A stretch of DNA of 9,809 nt from Burkholderiaceae bacterium (GTDB taxonomy: Bacteria > Pseudomonadota > Gammaproteobacteria > Burkholderiales > Burkholderiaceae_D). Below, in pieces: positions 1 through 7,065 of this stretch. The translations under genes were made by a program, and so were the position numbers. The stretch covers positions 1-9,809 of the forward strand of contig JAIELO010000355.1 in the NCBI GenBank assembly GCA_019752915.1. The letters are read 5' to 3'. The notes below the pieces were generated by a model, which was not told the origin of the DNA, did not search any database, and saw only the letters and a program-made list of their open reading frames with translations. How positions within the stretch are numbered: the stretch's first letter is position 1; the number at the start of each line of letters is the position of its first letter.

Positions 1-313
<313 letters not shown>

Positions 314-320
314 TCCGGCC

Positions 321-358
321 CGGCACTAGCGCTAGAGTACCTCCAAGCGCTAGTGCCG
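321..358. terminator. Perfect 13-bp inverted repeat just after ahcY (possible terminator or mRNA-stabilising hairpin)
   Basis: The arm CGGCACTAGCGCT (321-333) is exactly complementary to AGCGCTAGTGCCG (346-358), with a 12-nt loop. The hairpin begins 8 nt after the ahcY stop codon, where an intrinsic terminator would be expected. No T-run follows (the next bases are TTCCGGCGC), so it is not a canonical rho-independent terminator. The left arm also contains the self-complementary decamer CTAGCGCTAG (326-335). It may attenuate transcription, protect the 3' end of ahcY mRNA, or be a DNA-level palindrome. The pairing is certain; the function is inferred. Confidence 0.45.
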
Positions 359-363
359 TTCCG

Positions 364-408
364 GCGCTACGGCGCGTCCCGCCCCTGAGGCGAGCGCATC
401 CGTAGCGC
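364..408 (+). promoter_or_regulatory. Second inverted repeat in the leader of the small membrane protein gene
   Basis: GCGCTACGG (364-372) pairs perfectly with CCGTAGCGC (400-408). The 27-nt interior can fold further through CGCC/GGCG (380-383 with 389-392) and a short GCG/CGC pairing, giving one long interrupted hairpin. It ends 24 nt before the ATG at 433, in a gene start that has no strong Shine-Dalgarno sequence. It could affect translation of the downstream gene or processing of the ahcY-metF transcript. The pairing is seen directly; the role is a guess. Confidence 0.35.
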
Positions 409-432
409 ATTTCTTTGCAGCGAGTCTCTCTT

Positions 433-783
433 ATGCGTTTGGTCCTCACCTGGTTAATTAATGCCATTGCCTTGCTGGCAGTGCCCTACCTGATGCATTC
501 CGTCGAGGTCACAAGCTTCGGCGCAGCCCTCGTCGCGGCTCTCGTTCTGGGTCTGGTGAATACGCTGATCCGCCCCGTGTTGTTGCTGCTGACTTTGCCC
601 GTGACGCTGGTGTCGCTGGGTTTGTTCATCTTCATCATCAATGGCTTCATGTTCTGGCTGGTTGCCCAGTGGGTAGACGGTTTCCATGTCGACAGCTTCC
701 TGTCGGCCATCGGCGGCGCACTGTTGTACAGCGTGATTTCCTGGTCCCTCTCGACTCTCTTTTTGAAGAACTCAGATGGCTAA
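433..783 (+). CDS. Small four-helix membrane protein, 'phage holin family' (superfamily IV, PF04020-type)
   Basis: This is a 116-residue, very hydrophobic protein with about four predicted membrane helices: roughly residues 1-21 (MRLVLTWLINAIALLAVPYL), 28-50, 55-80 and 93-113. The opening, the helix-breaking IRPVLLLLTLPVTL segment and the WVDGFHV turn are typical of the YvlD-like family, which databases name after a mycobacterial phage holin. Most members are ordinary chromosomal genes of unknown function, and nothing here points to lysis. The ATG at 433 is preferred because the family starts with MRL-LTWLIN. An in-frame TTG at 415 would add six residues. The gene overlaps metF by 8 nt (ATGGCTAA shared), which implies translational coupling, so its job may be linked to methionine or folate metabolism, but that is only inferred from position. 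Confidence 0.9.
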   Translation: MRLVLTWLINAIALLAVPYLMHSVEVTSFGAALVAALVLGLVNTLIRPVLLLLTLPVTLVSLGLFIFIINGFMFWLVAQWVDGFHVDSFLSAIGGALLYSVISWSLSTLFLKNSDG

Positions 784-1603
784 TCACAATTTCAGTATTG
801 AATTCTTTCCGCCCAAGACGGTGGAAGGGGCAGAAAAGCTGCGCGTCACGCGCGCCAAACTGTCCGAACTGCAGCCTAAGTATTTTTCGGTAACCTTCGG
901 TGCCGGGGGCACCACCCAGCGCGGCACGCTCGACACCGTGGTGGAAATTCTGGCCGCTGGCGAACAAGCAGCGCCGCACCTGTCCTGCGTGGGTGGCACG
1001 CGCGAATCGATCCGCCAGATTCTCAACGAATACAAGTCGCACAACATCCGCCGGCTGGTGGCTTTGCGCGGCGATCTGCCGAGTGGCTATGGTGCGGCCG
1101 GCGAATTCCGCTATGCCAACGAGCTGGTGGAATTCATCCGCGCCGAAACCGGCGACTGGTTCCACATCGAAGTGGCGGCCTACCCGGAAGTGCACCCGCA
1201 AGCCCGTTCGCCGCAGGATGATCTGCTGGCCTTCGAGCGCAAGGTCAAAGCCGGCGCGAATTCCGCCATCACCCAGTATTTCTACAATGCCGATGCGTAT
1301 TTCCAGTTTGTCGAGCAGACCCAGAAACTGGGCATCGAGGTGCCGATTGTGGCCGGTATCATGCCGATCACCAATTACACCCAGCTGATGCGCTTCTCGG
1401 ATATGTGCGGTGCCGAGATCCCGCGCTGGGTACGTCTGAAGCTGGCGAGCTTCGGTGACGATAGCGCCTCCATCAAAGCCTTCGGTCTGGATGTGGTCAG
1501 CGCCCTGGGCGAACGGCTGCTGGCCGGTGGCGCACCGGGCTTGCACTTCTACAGCATGAATCAGGCAGCGGCCACCACGGCGCTGTGGCAGCGTCTGGTT
1601 TAA
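776..1603 (+). CDS. metF: 5,10-methylenetetrahydrofolate reductase, 275 aa
   Basis: MetF is an FAD-dependent cytoplasmic TIM-barrel enzyme that reduces 5,10-methylene-THF to 5-methyl-THF, the methyl donor for methionine synthase. Visible family marks are SIEFFPPK with the catalytic Glu at residue 9, the SVTFGAGGTT stretch (38-47), RGD-LP with the folate/FAD-contacting Asp at 100, AAYPEVHP (134-141), AITQYFYN with Gln167 (164-171), the VPIVAGIMPI segment (189-198) and the terminal PGLHFYSMN motif (254-262). The length is slightly shorter than the 296-residue E. coli protein, mainly at the N-terminus, as in many bacterial homologues. The start overlaps the end of the membrane protein gene, and GAAG at 765-768 is a usable ribosome binding site. 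With ahcY it makes a methyl-cycle transcription unit. The gene ends in a convergent junction with the 5-formyl-THF cyclo-ligase gene. Confidence 0.97.
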   Translation: MANHNFSIEFFPPKTVEGAEKLRVTRAKLSELQPKYFSVTFGAGGTTQRGTLDTVVEILAAGEQAAPHLSCVGGTRESIRQILNEYKSHNIRRLVALRGDLPSGYGAAGEFRYANELVEFIRAETGDWFHIEVAAYPEVHPQARSPQDDLLAFERKVKAGANSAITQYFYNADAYFQFVEQTQKLGIEVPIVAGIMPITNYTQLMRFSDMCGAEIPRWVRLKLASFGDDSASIKAFGLDVVSALGERLLAGGAPGLHFYSMNQAAATTALWQRLV

Positions 1604-1627
1604 TCAGGCGCGCCGTTGAAGCAGGTT

Positions 1628-1657
1628 CGACCAGATCATTCGGTAATGATCTGGTCG
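1628..1657. terminator. Perfect 13-bp hairpin between convergent metF and cyclo-ligase genes (probable bidirectional terminator)
   Basis: CGACCAGATCATT (1628-1640) and AATGATCTGGTCG (1645-1657) are exact complements around the tetraloop CGGT. The hairpin begins 24 nt after the metF stop. It also contains the last codons and the TGA (1636-1638 on the minus strand) of the cyclo-ligase gene, so one structure could serve both convergent transcripts. Neither side has a proper U-run, so termination may be weak, may need Rho, or the hairpin may act as a 3'-end block against exonucleases. Confidence 0.6.
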
Positions 1658-2226
1658 AGCGCCACGTCATGGCTGTCCTGCGCAAAGTCGCTCTGCAGGC
1701 ACTGGTAGGCAATCCCCAGTGTCTGCGGGCGCGGCGTACGTGCCAGCGTACGGTCGTAATACCCGCCGCCGTAACCCATACGGTAGCGGCCGCCGTTGTA
1801 GCCCAGGCAGGGCACCAGCAGGGCCGCCGGACAGTCTGCCTGCAGCCGCAGATTCTGCGGCACCGCCACGCCCATCGCATCTTTCACCAGCGCCTCGCCG
1901 ATCTGCCATTCTGCAAAGGCCAGCGCGGCATCTTTTTTCAGCACCACCGGTAACAGCAAACGGGCGCCGCGTGCCGCCAGTTGCGCGTACGTCGCGTGCA
2001 GATCCGGCTCGTCGCGCAGCGGCCAGTACACGCCCAGTGTCGCGGGTTGCGCGTTCTGCCACCAGTCCAGAATGCGTGCACCGATGGCCTTATCCCATGC
2101 TGCCTTGCTGGCCGCGTCGATAGCCCGGCGCCGCTGCAGCAGTTGCTGGCGTAATGGTGCCTTGCCGCCCTCTGGCAGGGCTGGTCGTCCGGTTGTGGCG
2201 CATGGTATTCTAGGGTCGCTGGTCAT
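1636..2226 (-). CDS. ygfA: 5-formyltetrahydrofolate cyclo-ligase (5,10-methenyl-THF synthetase)
   Basis: This 196-residue protein should convert 5-formyl-THF to 5,10-methenyl-THF with ATP, recovering the stored and inhibitory folate form. It has the family layout: an N-terminal basic helix KAPLRQQLLQRRRAI (22-36), GVYWPLRDEPD (65-75) in the strand and loop that contact substrate, LLLPVVL (90-96), and the signature LLVPCLGYNGGRYRMGYG (136-153) running into GGYYDR (154-159), the nucleotide-binding G-x-R-x-G-x-GGGYYDR motif. The first 20 residues precede the usual start of homology. The ATG at 2226 is kept because no better in-frame start is seen, although the ribosome binding site is weak. It is convergent with metF and divergent from slt (34 nt between start codons). 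Unlike Gammaproteobacteria there is no room for a 6S RNA gene upstream. The alternative symbol in E. coli is fau. Confidence 0.93.
   Translation of the reverse strand: MTSDPRIPCATTGRPALPEGGKAPLRQQLLQRRRAIDAASKAAWDKAIGARILDWWQNAQPATLGVYWPLRDEPDLHATYAQLAARGARLLLPVVLKKDAALAFAEWQIGEALVKDAMGVAVPQNLRLQADCPAALLVPCLGYNGGRYRMGYGGGYYDRTLARTPRPQTLGIAYQCLQSDFAQDSHDVALDQIITE
2203..2211 (+). promoter_or_regulatory. Candidate extended -10 promoter for slt
   Basis: TG-G-TATTCT (2203-2211) has the TGn extension and a -10 hexamer matching TATAAT at four of six positions. It would start transcription near 2218, about 43 nt before the slt start codon. It lies inside the first codons of the divergent cyclo-ligase gene, which leaves little other room for a promoter. 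No good -35 hexamer is visible. This is a by-eye call. Confidence 0.3.
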
Positions 2227-2247
2227 CGCTTCGGTTTTTCAGACTTT

Positions 2248-2253
2248 AGAGAG
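2248..2253 (+). promoter_or_regulatory. Ribosome binding site supporting the TTG start of slt
   Basis: AGAGAG lies 7 nt before the TTG at 2261. It is only a partial match to AGGAGG, but it is the sole purine-rich element correctly placed before an in-frame start that gives a clean signal peptide. It therefore decides the start of the lytic transglycosylase. Confidence 0.5.
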
Positions 2254-2260
2254 TTGCACA

Positions 2261-4243
2261 TTGAATTTCGTATCGCCTTACGTATTGAAATGGATCGCCG
2301 CAGCAGCCATGCTGGCCATCAGCGCGGTCGCCGTTGCCGACGACATCGGTGACGACGGTCGCCGCGCCGATGACGCCTTCCTGCTGCTGCGTGACGCCGT
2401 GCGTCAGGACGATGCCGCCAAGGCCGATTTCTACGCCAACCGTCTGGCGGCGTATTCGATTCCATCCTACGTTGATTATTATCGGCTGAAACCGCGCCTG
2501 AAAGATGCCAGCGGCGCCGAAATCCGTGAATTCTTCAAGCGTTACGAAGGTCAGGCCATCGTCGACCGGCTGCGCAACGACTGGCTGCTGGAGCTGGGCC
2601 GGCGCCGCGAGTGGAGCACCTTCGATGAACAGCTGCCGCTGTTTGTGCTCAATGACGACGTGCAGGTGAAATGCTATGCGCTGCAATCACGCGCCCTGAA
2701 AGGTCAGAAAGTCGCTGCCGATGCGCGCGACCTGCTGACAGCGCCGAACGGTTATGGCGAAGCCTGCGCCGGGTTGATCGCCACCCTGTATCAGGCGGGC
2801 CAGTTCGGCAGCGACGATCTGTATGCACAACTGCGCCTGTCGGGCGAGTACAACGCCACCGGCCAGGCACGCCGCATCGTCGCGCTGTTGAATGGTAACG
2901 AGAAGCGCGCCGTGCAGGCGGTCGATCTGCCGGCGCTTGCGCTCGCCAAAGGGGTAGGCAGTGGCCGCACCGAGCACGAAATCTTCATCGTGGCACTGGG
3001 GCGCATGGCCAAGACCAGCGTCAAGCTGGCGACGCTGGCGCTGCAGCGCGCAACGCCTAAACTGAGCGCGCAGGAACAGCAGGAAGCGTGGGCCGCGATT
3101 GCGCTGCAATCGTCCTATTCGCTGTCGCCGGAAACCAGCGATTACTGGCACAAGTCGCAGGGCGCTGCGCTGTCGATCGACCAGTTGCAGTGGAAAACCC
3201 GCATCGCCTTGCGTAATGGCGACTGGAAGACGGTGAAAACGACCATCCGTGCGATGCCGGCCTCGCTGCGCGGCGAACCGGTCTGGGTATACTGGCTGGG
3301 TCGCGCGCTGATGGCGGAAAGTGGTGCAACGCAGGCCAGTGGCGAGTCGGCGGCGCTGTTCCGCAGCATTACCGACCAGTCGAATTTCTATGGCCAGCTG
3401 GCGCTGGAAGAAACCGGCAAGCTGGTGAGCATTCCCACCCCGGGACTGCCGATCAGTGCCGCCGAAGTGGCGCCGTTTGCCAGCAATCCGAATTTCCAGC
3501 GTGCGCTGAAGTTCTTTTCCATGCGCCTGCGCTTTGAAGGTACGCGCGAATGGAACTGGGGCTTGCGCGGCCTGAGCGAACGCGAACATCTGGCGGCGGC
3601 AGAATTCGCCCGCCAGAACAATATTCTCGATCGCATGGTGAATACCTCCGACCGGACCCGGATTCAGGTCGATTACACCCAGCGCTTCCCGTCGCCGCAT
3701 CACGACATCATGCATCCCACCACCCAGACACTGGGGCTGGACAAAGCCTGGGTGTATGGTCTGATCCGGCAGGAATCGCGCTTCATCATGGATGCCCAGT
3801 CGAGCGTAGGCGCGTCGGGGCTGATGCAGGTGATGCCGTCGACCGGCCGCTGGGTCGCCAAGAAAATCGGTCTGACCGACTTTGCGCAGGACATGCTCAG
3901 TGACGTGCGCACCAATATTCTGCTCGGTGCCAATTACATGAACATGGTGCTGGGGAATATGGATGGCTCGCAGGTGCTGGCCACGGCCGCTTACAACGCC
4001 GGCCCCGGACGGCTGCGTAGCTGGCGCGGTACCCTGAGCAAGCCGATGGAAGGCGCAGTGTTCATCGAATCGATTCCTTTCTTTGAAACCCGCGTCTACG
4101 TGAAGAACGTGATGTCGAATACCACCAATTACGCTGCCCTGTTCGAAGGCCGGCCGCAGTCGCTCAAGCTGCGGCTGGGCAATGTCGGCCCGAAAGGCTA
4201 TTCCGAACAGGAACAGCAGGAAGCGAGCTTCGGCGCACGCTGA
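2261..4243 (+). CDS. slt: Soluble lytic murein transglycosylase (Slt70-type), secreted, 660 aa
   Basis: This periplasmic enzyme cleaves the MurNAc-GlcNAc bond of peptidoglycan and leaves 1,6-anhydro-MurNAc ends, for wall turnover. From the TTG start the N-terminus is a textbook signal peptide: Lys10, hydrophobic core WIAAAAMLAI (11-20), probable cleavage AVA26|D27. Residues ~30-450 form the helical superhelix (U) region with many short alpha repeats. The C-terminal SLT domain (~485-620) carries QESRF with catalytic Glu505, SGLMQVMPST with GLMQ at 520-523, and AAYNAGPGR with AYNAGPG at 577-583. Total length is close to the 645 aa of E. coli Slt70. The open frame extends upstream to 2072, but that part lies antisense to the cyclo-ligase gene and has no protein character. 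The stop is 24 nt before the GST gene, so the two are probably co-transcribed. Confidence 0.94.
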   Translation: MNFVSPYVLKWIAAAAMLAISAVAVADDIGDDGRRADDAFLLLRDAVRQDDAAKADFYANRLAAYSIPSYVDYYRLKPRLKDASGAEIREFFKRYEGQAIVDRLRNDWLLELGRRREWSTFDEQLPLFVLNDDVQVKCYALQSRALKGQKVAADARDLLTAPNGYGEACAGLIATLYQAGQFGSDDLYAQLRLSGEYNATGQARRIVALLNGNEKRAVQAVDLPALALAKGVGSGRTEHEIFIVALGRMAKTSVKLATLALQRATPKLSAQEQQEAWAAIALQSSYSLSPETSDYWHKSQGAALSIDQLQWKTRIALRNGDWKTVKTTIRAMPASLRGEPVWVYWLGRALMAESGATQASGESAALFRSITDQSNFYGQLALEETGKLVSIPTPGLPISAAEVAPFASNPNFQRALKFFSMRLRFEGTREWNWGLRGLSEREHLAAAEFARQNNILDRMVNTSDRTRIQVDYTQRFPSPHHDIMHPTTQTLGLDKAWVYGLIRQESRFIMDAQSSVGASGLMQVMPSTGRWVAKKIGLTDFAQDMLSDVRTNILLGANYMNMVLGNMDGSQVLATAAYNAGPGRLRSWRGTLSKPMEGAVFIESIPFFETRVYVKNVMSNTTNYAALFEGRPQSLKLRLGNVGPKGYSEQEQQEASFGAR

Positions 4244-4267
4244 GGCACAACCCGGAACGGAACTCTC

Positions 4268-4984
4268 ATGCACACTACCAAACTTGATCCCGGCCTGACG
4301 CAAACGCTGGCCTCTGCACGCTCGCCCGGCCTGACGCTGGTGATCGGTAACAAGAATTATTCGTCGTGGTCGATGCGCCCGTGGGTGGCCATGACGGCGT
4401 TCGGTATTCCGTTTCAGGAAGTACGCGTGCTGCTCGATCAGCCCGATACCGCCAACCGCATTTGCGAATATACGGCCAGCGGCCGCGTGCCGGTGCTGCT
4501 GGCCGGTGAAATGACCATCTGGGACAGTCTGGCGATTTGCGAATATCTGGCCGAGCAGTTCCCCGAGCTGCACCTGTGGCCGCAAGATGTGGCAGCGCGC
4601 GCCATGGCGCGCTCGGTGTGCGCGGAAATGCACGCCGGTTTCGGCGATCTGCGCAATGCCATGTCGATGAATATCCGCGCCAGTTTTCCGGGCCGTGGCC
4701 GCACCAACGGTTCGCAGGCCGACATCGGCCGGATCAGCGAAATCTGGGAAGAGTGCCTGTCGCGCTTCGGTCACCGCCAGTTCCTGTTCGGTGAATTCTC
4801 GATCGCCGACGCCTTCTACGCACCGGTGGTGATGCGCTTCCGTACTTATGGCGTGGCACTGGCACCGGCGCTGGATGCTTACTGCCAGCGCGTGATTGCC
4901 CATCCTGCCGTGGCGCGCTGGATCAGCGAAGCGCTGGCCGAAACCGAGCGCGCGCCGAAACACGACGCCGATATGCCGGACTAG
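4268..4984 (+). CDS. Glutathione S-transferase family protein, 238 aa
   Basis: This is a cytosolic GST fold. The N-terminal thioredoxin-like domain has [12 protein letters not shown] (28-39), where Ser32/Ser33 is the likely thiol-activating serine as in zeta-like GSTs. It also has the cis-proline RVPVL (73-77, Pro75) that binds the glutathione backbone, and DSLAICEYL (86-94), equivalent to the usual ES-AI-YL gamma-glutamyl contact. The all-helical C-terminal domain (~105-220) includes [13 protein letters not shown] (175-187), whose S-x-x-D is the conserved N-capping box. The first 20 residues are an extra leader before the usual start of homology. The ATG is supported by GGAA at 4254-4257 and again at 4259-4262. 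The substrate cannot be read from sequence. It sits 24 nt after slt and 4 nt before cca, an arrangement I recall from other Burkholderiales. Confidence 0.9.
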   Translation: MHTTKLDPGLTQTLASARSPGLTLVIGNKNYSSWSMRPWVAMTAFGIPFQEVRVLLDQPDTANRICEYTASGRVPVLLAGEMTIWDSLAICEYLAEQFPELHLWPQDVAARAMARSVCAEMHAGFGDLRNAMSMNIRASFPGRGRTNGSQADIGRISEIWEECLSRFGHRQFLFGEFSIADAFYAPVVMRFRTYGVALAPALDAYCQRVIAHPAVARWISEALAETERAPKHDADMPD

Positions 4985-4988
4985 ATTC

Positions 4989-6257
4989 ATGCAGATTTAT
5001 GTTGTAGGCGGCGCGGTGCGTGACCAGCTGCTCGGCCTTGCCGTCAAAGACCACGACCACGTGGTGGTGGGTGCCACACCGGAGGCCATGCTGGCACAGG
5101 GTTTCCGCCCGGTCGGCAAGGATTTTCCGGTGTTTCTGCATCCGCGCACGCAGGAAGAATATGCGCTGGCGCGTACCGAACGCAAAACTGCACCCGGTTA
5201 CAAAGGCTTTGTATTCCATACCTCGCCCGAAGTGACGCTGGAACAGGATCTGATCCGGCGCGACCTGACCATTAACGCCATCGCCCGAGCGGCCGATGGC
5301 ACGCTCACTGATCCGTATGGCGGCCAGCGCGATCTGGCGCTGCGGCTATTCCGCCATGTCTCGCCCGCGTTTGAAGAAGATCCTGTGCGGATTTTGCGGG
5401 TGGCGCGCTTTGCTGCGCGCTTTGCCGAATTCACGGTCGCCCCCGAAACCATGGAGCTGATGCAGCAGATGGTGGCCAAGGGCGAAGTCGACGCGCTGGT
5501 GCCGGAGCGGGTCTGGCAGGAACTGGCGCGCGGCCTGATGGAAGCGCAACCTTCGCGGATGCTGGAAGTGCTGCGCGACTGCGGCGCGCTGGCGCGCATA
5601 TTGCCGGAACTCGATGCGCTGTGGGGCGTGCCGCAGCCGGAGCAATGGCATCCCGAAATCGACACCGGCACCCATGTGCTGCAGGTGCTCGACTGTGCCG
5701 CCGCGCTGCAACTGGCTTTGCCGGCGCGGGTAGCCTGTTTGCTGCATGATCTGGGCAAGGGCGTCACGCCGGCCGAACACTGGCCGTCCCACCATGGCCA
5801 TGAAGCACTCGGTGTGCCGCTGGTCGAGCAGCTCTGTCAGCGCCTGCGGGTGCCAAGCGAGTGCCGCGATCTGGCCGTGATGACCACGCGCGAGCATGGC
5901 AACGTCGGGCGTGCCCTGCAACTGCGTGCCAGTACCATCGTCAAGTTGCTGGAACGCTGCGATGCGTTCCGCAAGCCGGAGCGCTTTGTGCAGATGCTGG
6001 CCGCGACCGAATGCGATGCGCGCGGGCGGATCGGCACGCAGGCCAGTTTCCGCGAGACGCCCTTCCCGCAACGCGCCTATCTGGAGCAGGCGCTGGCAGC
6101 CGCACGCGGGGTCGATGCCGGGGCGATTGCCCGCGCCTGTGGCGACACACCGCAGCAGATTCCCCAGCGCGTGCATCAGGCCCGGGTGCAGGCGGTGGCC
6201 GCCGCCCTGCCGGGCGCTGCGGCCAGCGCCGAGGACGACGCCAGCAGCGCTGCGTAA
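4989..6257 (+). CDS. cca: Multifunctional CCA-adding enzyme (tRNA nucleotidyltransferase with HD domain), 422 aa
   Basis: Cca adds or repairs the 3'-CCA end of tRNAs without a template. The class II nucleotidyltransferase head is complete: GGAVRD (7-12), catalytic DHD with Asp21 and Asp23, [10 protein letters not shown] (90-99) and the EDPVR motif (130-134) that helps select CTP or ATP. The C-terminal half keeps an HD phosphohydrolase domain with [16 protein letters not shown] (His253-Asp254) and the HHGHEA motif, as in E. coli Cca, where it has phosphatase and phosphodiesterase activity. The length is near the E. coli 412 aa, plus an Ala-rich, acidic tail (last ~20 residues). The start is the ATG at 4989, 4 nt after the GST stop, because [12 protein letters not shown] is the family beginning. 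The upstream open frame from 4896 overlaps the GST gene and is spurious. There is no clear Shine-Dalgarno, so coupling to GST translation is likely. Confidence 0.96.
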   Translation: MQIYVVGGAVRDQLLGLAVKDHDHVVVGATPEAMLAQGFRPVGKDFPVFLHPRTQEEYALARTERKTAPGYKGFVFHTSPEVTLEQDLIRRDLTINAIARAADGTLTDPYGGQRDLALRLFRHVSPAFEEDPVRILRVARFAARFAEFTVAPETMELMQQMVAKGEVDALVPERVWQELARGLMEAQPSRMLEVLRDCGALARILPELDALWGVPQPEQWHPEIDTGTHVLQVLDCAAALQLALPARVACLLHDLGKGVTPAEHWPSHHGHEALGVPLVEQLCQRLRVPSECRDLAVMTTREHGNVGRALQLRASTIVKLLERCDAFRKPERFVQMLAATECDARGRIGTQASFRETPFPQRAYLEQALAAARGVDAGAIARACGDTPQQIPQRVHQARVQAVAAALPGAAASAEDDASSAA

Positions 6258-6264
6258 AGCAGGG

Positions 6265-6270
6265 TACAAT
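6265..6270 (+). promoter_or_regulatory. Candidate -10 element upstream of the GNAT gene
   Basis: TACAAT lies 7 nt after the cca stop and about 100 nt before the acetyltransferase ATG. It matches TATAAT at five of six positions. No convincing -35 hexamer is found 16-18 bp upstream, where the sequence is the end of cca (CAGCAG-like). If real, it gives the GNAT gene its own transcript with a ~93-nt leader. Otherwise I see nothing recognisable in the 112-nt cca-GNAT gap. Confidence 0.3.
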
Positions 6271-6369
6271 CGGAGTATGTTGCGTTGCACCATAAGCATC
6301 TCTCAGCATCACCCGAGCAGATGCGCGCGATAGCACCTAGCCACCCTAGCCCCCTGCGAGCATGCCAAG

Positions 6370-7053
6370 ATGAGCTCAATCGACCTGTTTCAGAATCCGC
6401 TGCGCCGCTGGGGTAAGGGCAAGCGTCGCCCCACTGTGCGGGTCAAGGAATTGCACGAGCGCGACCGGCGCCGGGTAGTGCGGCATTTTCTCGGACTGGA
6501 AGCGAACGACCGGCTGCTGCGCTTCGGCAGTATGCTGCCGGACGAGCGCATCGAACATTATGTCAGCGGCATCGATTTTTCCGGCGACATGGTGTTTGGC
6601 GTCTACAACCGGCTATTCCGGCTGGTAGCGGTCGGTCATCTGGCGTTTGCGCCGCGCGAGCCGGGGCAGAGTGAGGTGACGGAAAAGGAGCGGGTCGCCG
6701 AGTTTGGCGTGTCGGTGAGTAAATCGGCACGCGGGCTGGGGATAGGTTCCAAGCTGTTCGAGCGTGCGGCCATGCATTGCCGCAATCACGACGTCGACAC
6801 CTTATATATGCACTGCCTGTCGTCCAATAAGACCATGATGCATATTGCCCGCAAGGCCGGCATGGAAATCCAGCGCGATTATGGCGAGGCGGACGCCTAT
6901 CTGAAGCTGCCGCCGGCCAATCCGGCCAGTGTGCTGCAGGAAGCCCTCGACGAGCAGTTCGCCACCTTCGACTACGCCATGAAAGCCAACCAGCGCTTCG
7001 CCGTGAAATGGCTGGATCGGCTGCGGGCGCTGTGGCGCGCCCGCAAACCCTGA
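6370..7053 (+). CDS. GNAT family N-acetyltransferase, 227 aa
   Basis: This is a single GNAT domain protein. Motif A is clear: AEFGVSVSKSARGLGIGSKL (110-129), with the acetyl-CoA pyrophosphate loop R121-G-L-G124-I-G126. Motif B follows as NKTMMHIARKAGMEI (153-167), after the strand DVDTLYMHCL (141-150). The N-terminal 25 residues are basic (RRWGKGKRRP), before a helix LHERDRRRVVRHFLGL. The C-terminal ~45 residues form a predicted helical extension (ASVLQEALDEQFATFDYAMK). Both are shared with a broad proteobacterial GNAT group that I recall, whose acceptor is not established. No substrate can be proposed. The start at 6370 is preceded only by a weak GCGAG (6356-6360). The gene is convergent with the Lrp-type gene, 12 nt apart, with no hairpin between them. 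Confidence 0.88.
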   Translation: MSSIDLFQNPLRRWGKGKRRPTVRVKELHERDRRRVVRHFLGLEANDRLLRFGSMLPDERIEHYVSGIDFSGDMVFGVYNRLFRLVAVGHLAFAPREPGQSEVTEKERVAEFGVSVSKSARGLGIGSKLFERAAMHCRNHDVDTLYMHCLSSNKTMMHIARKAGMEIQRDYGEADAYLKLPPANPASVLQEALDEQFATFDYAMKANQRFAVKWLDRLRALWRARKP

Positions 7054-7065
7054 AAACCTCAGCGC

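Noticed and set aside
314..432. SAH riboswitch between ahcY and the membrane protein gene
   Set aside because: Known SAH riboswitches precede ahcY, and the conserved core as I remember it (GAGGAGCGCUGC, AGGCUCG) is not found here. Only the hairpins are claimed.
433..783. Phage remnant or lysis cassette suggested by the 'holin' family name
   Set aside because: No endolysin, integrase or other phage gene is nearby, the gene overlaps metF in a conserved metabolic setting, and the family is mostly chromosomal. The lytic transglycosylase further on is an Slt70-type housekeeping enzyme with a signal peptide, not a phage endolysin.
1628..1657. Canonical rho-independent terminator
   Set aside because: The stem is ideal, but neither flank has the required U-run. 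It is kept as a probable border hairpin with reduced confidence, not as a standard intrinsic terminator.
2227..2260. 6S RNA (ssrS) next to the cyclo-ligase gene, as in Gammaproteobacteria
   Set aside because: 6S RNA lies upstream of ygfA in enterics, but here only 34 nt separate the divergent start codons, so there is no room for it.
2687..4990. A 767-codon open frame on the minus strand across slt, the GST gene and the cca start
   Set aside because: It is fully antisense to three well-supported genes and has no recognisable domain. Its His/Arg/Gln-rich composition is the usual shadow of GC-rich codon bias. The same applies to the long minus-strand frames at 647-1546, 5346-6299, 7696-8922 and 8927-9619.
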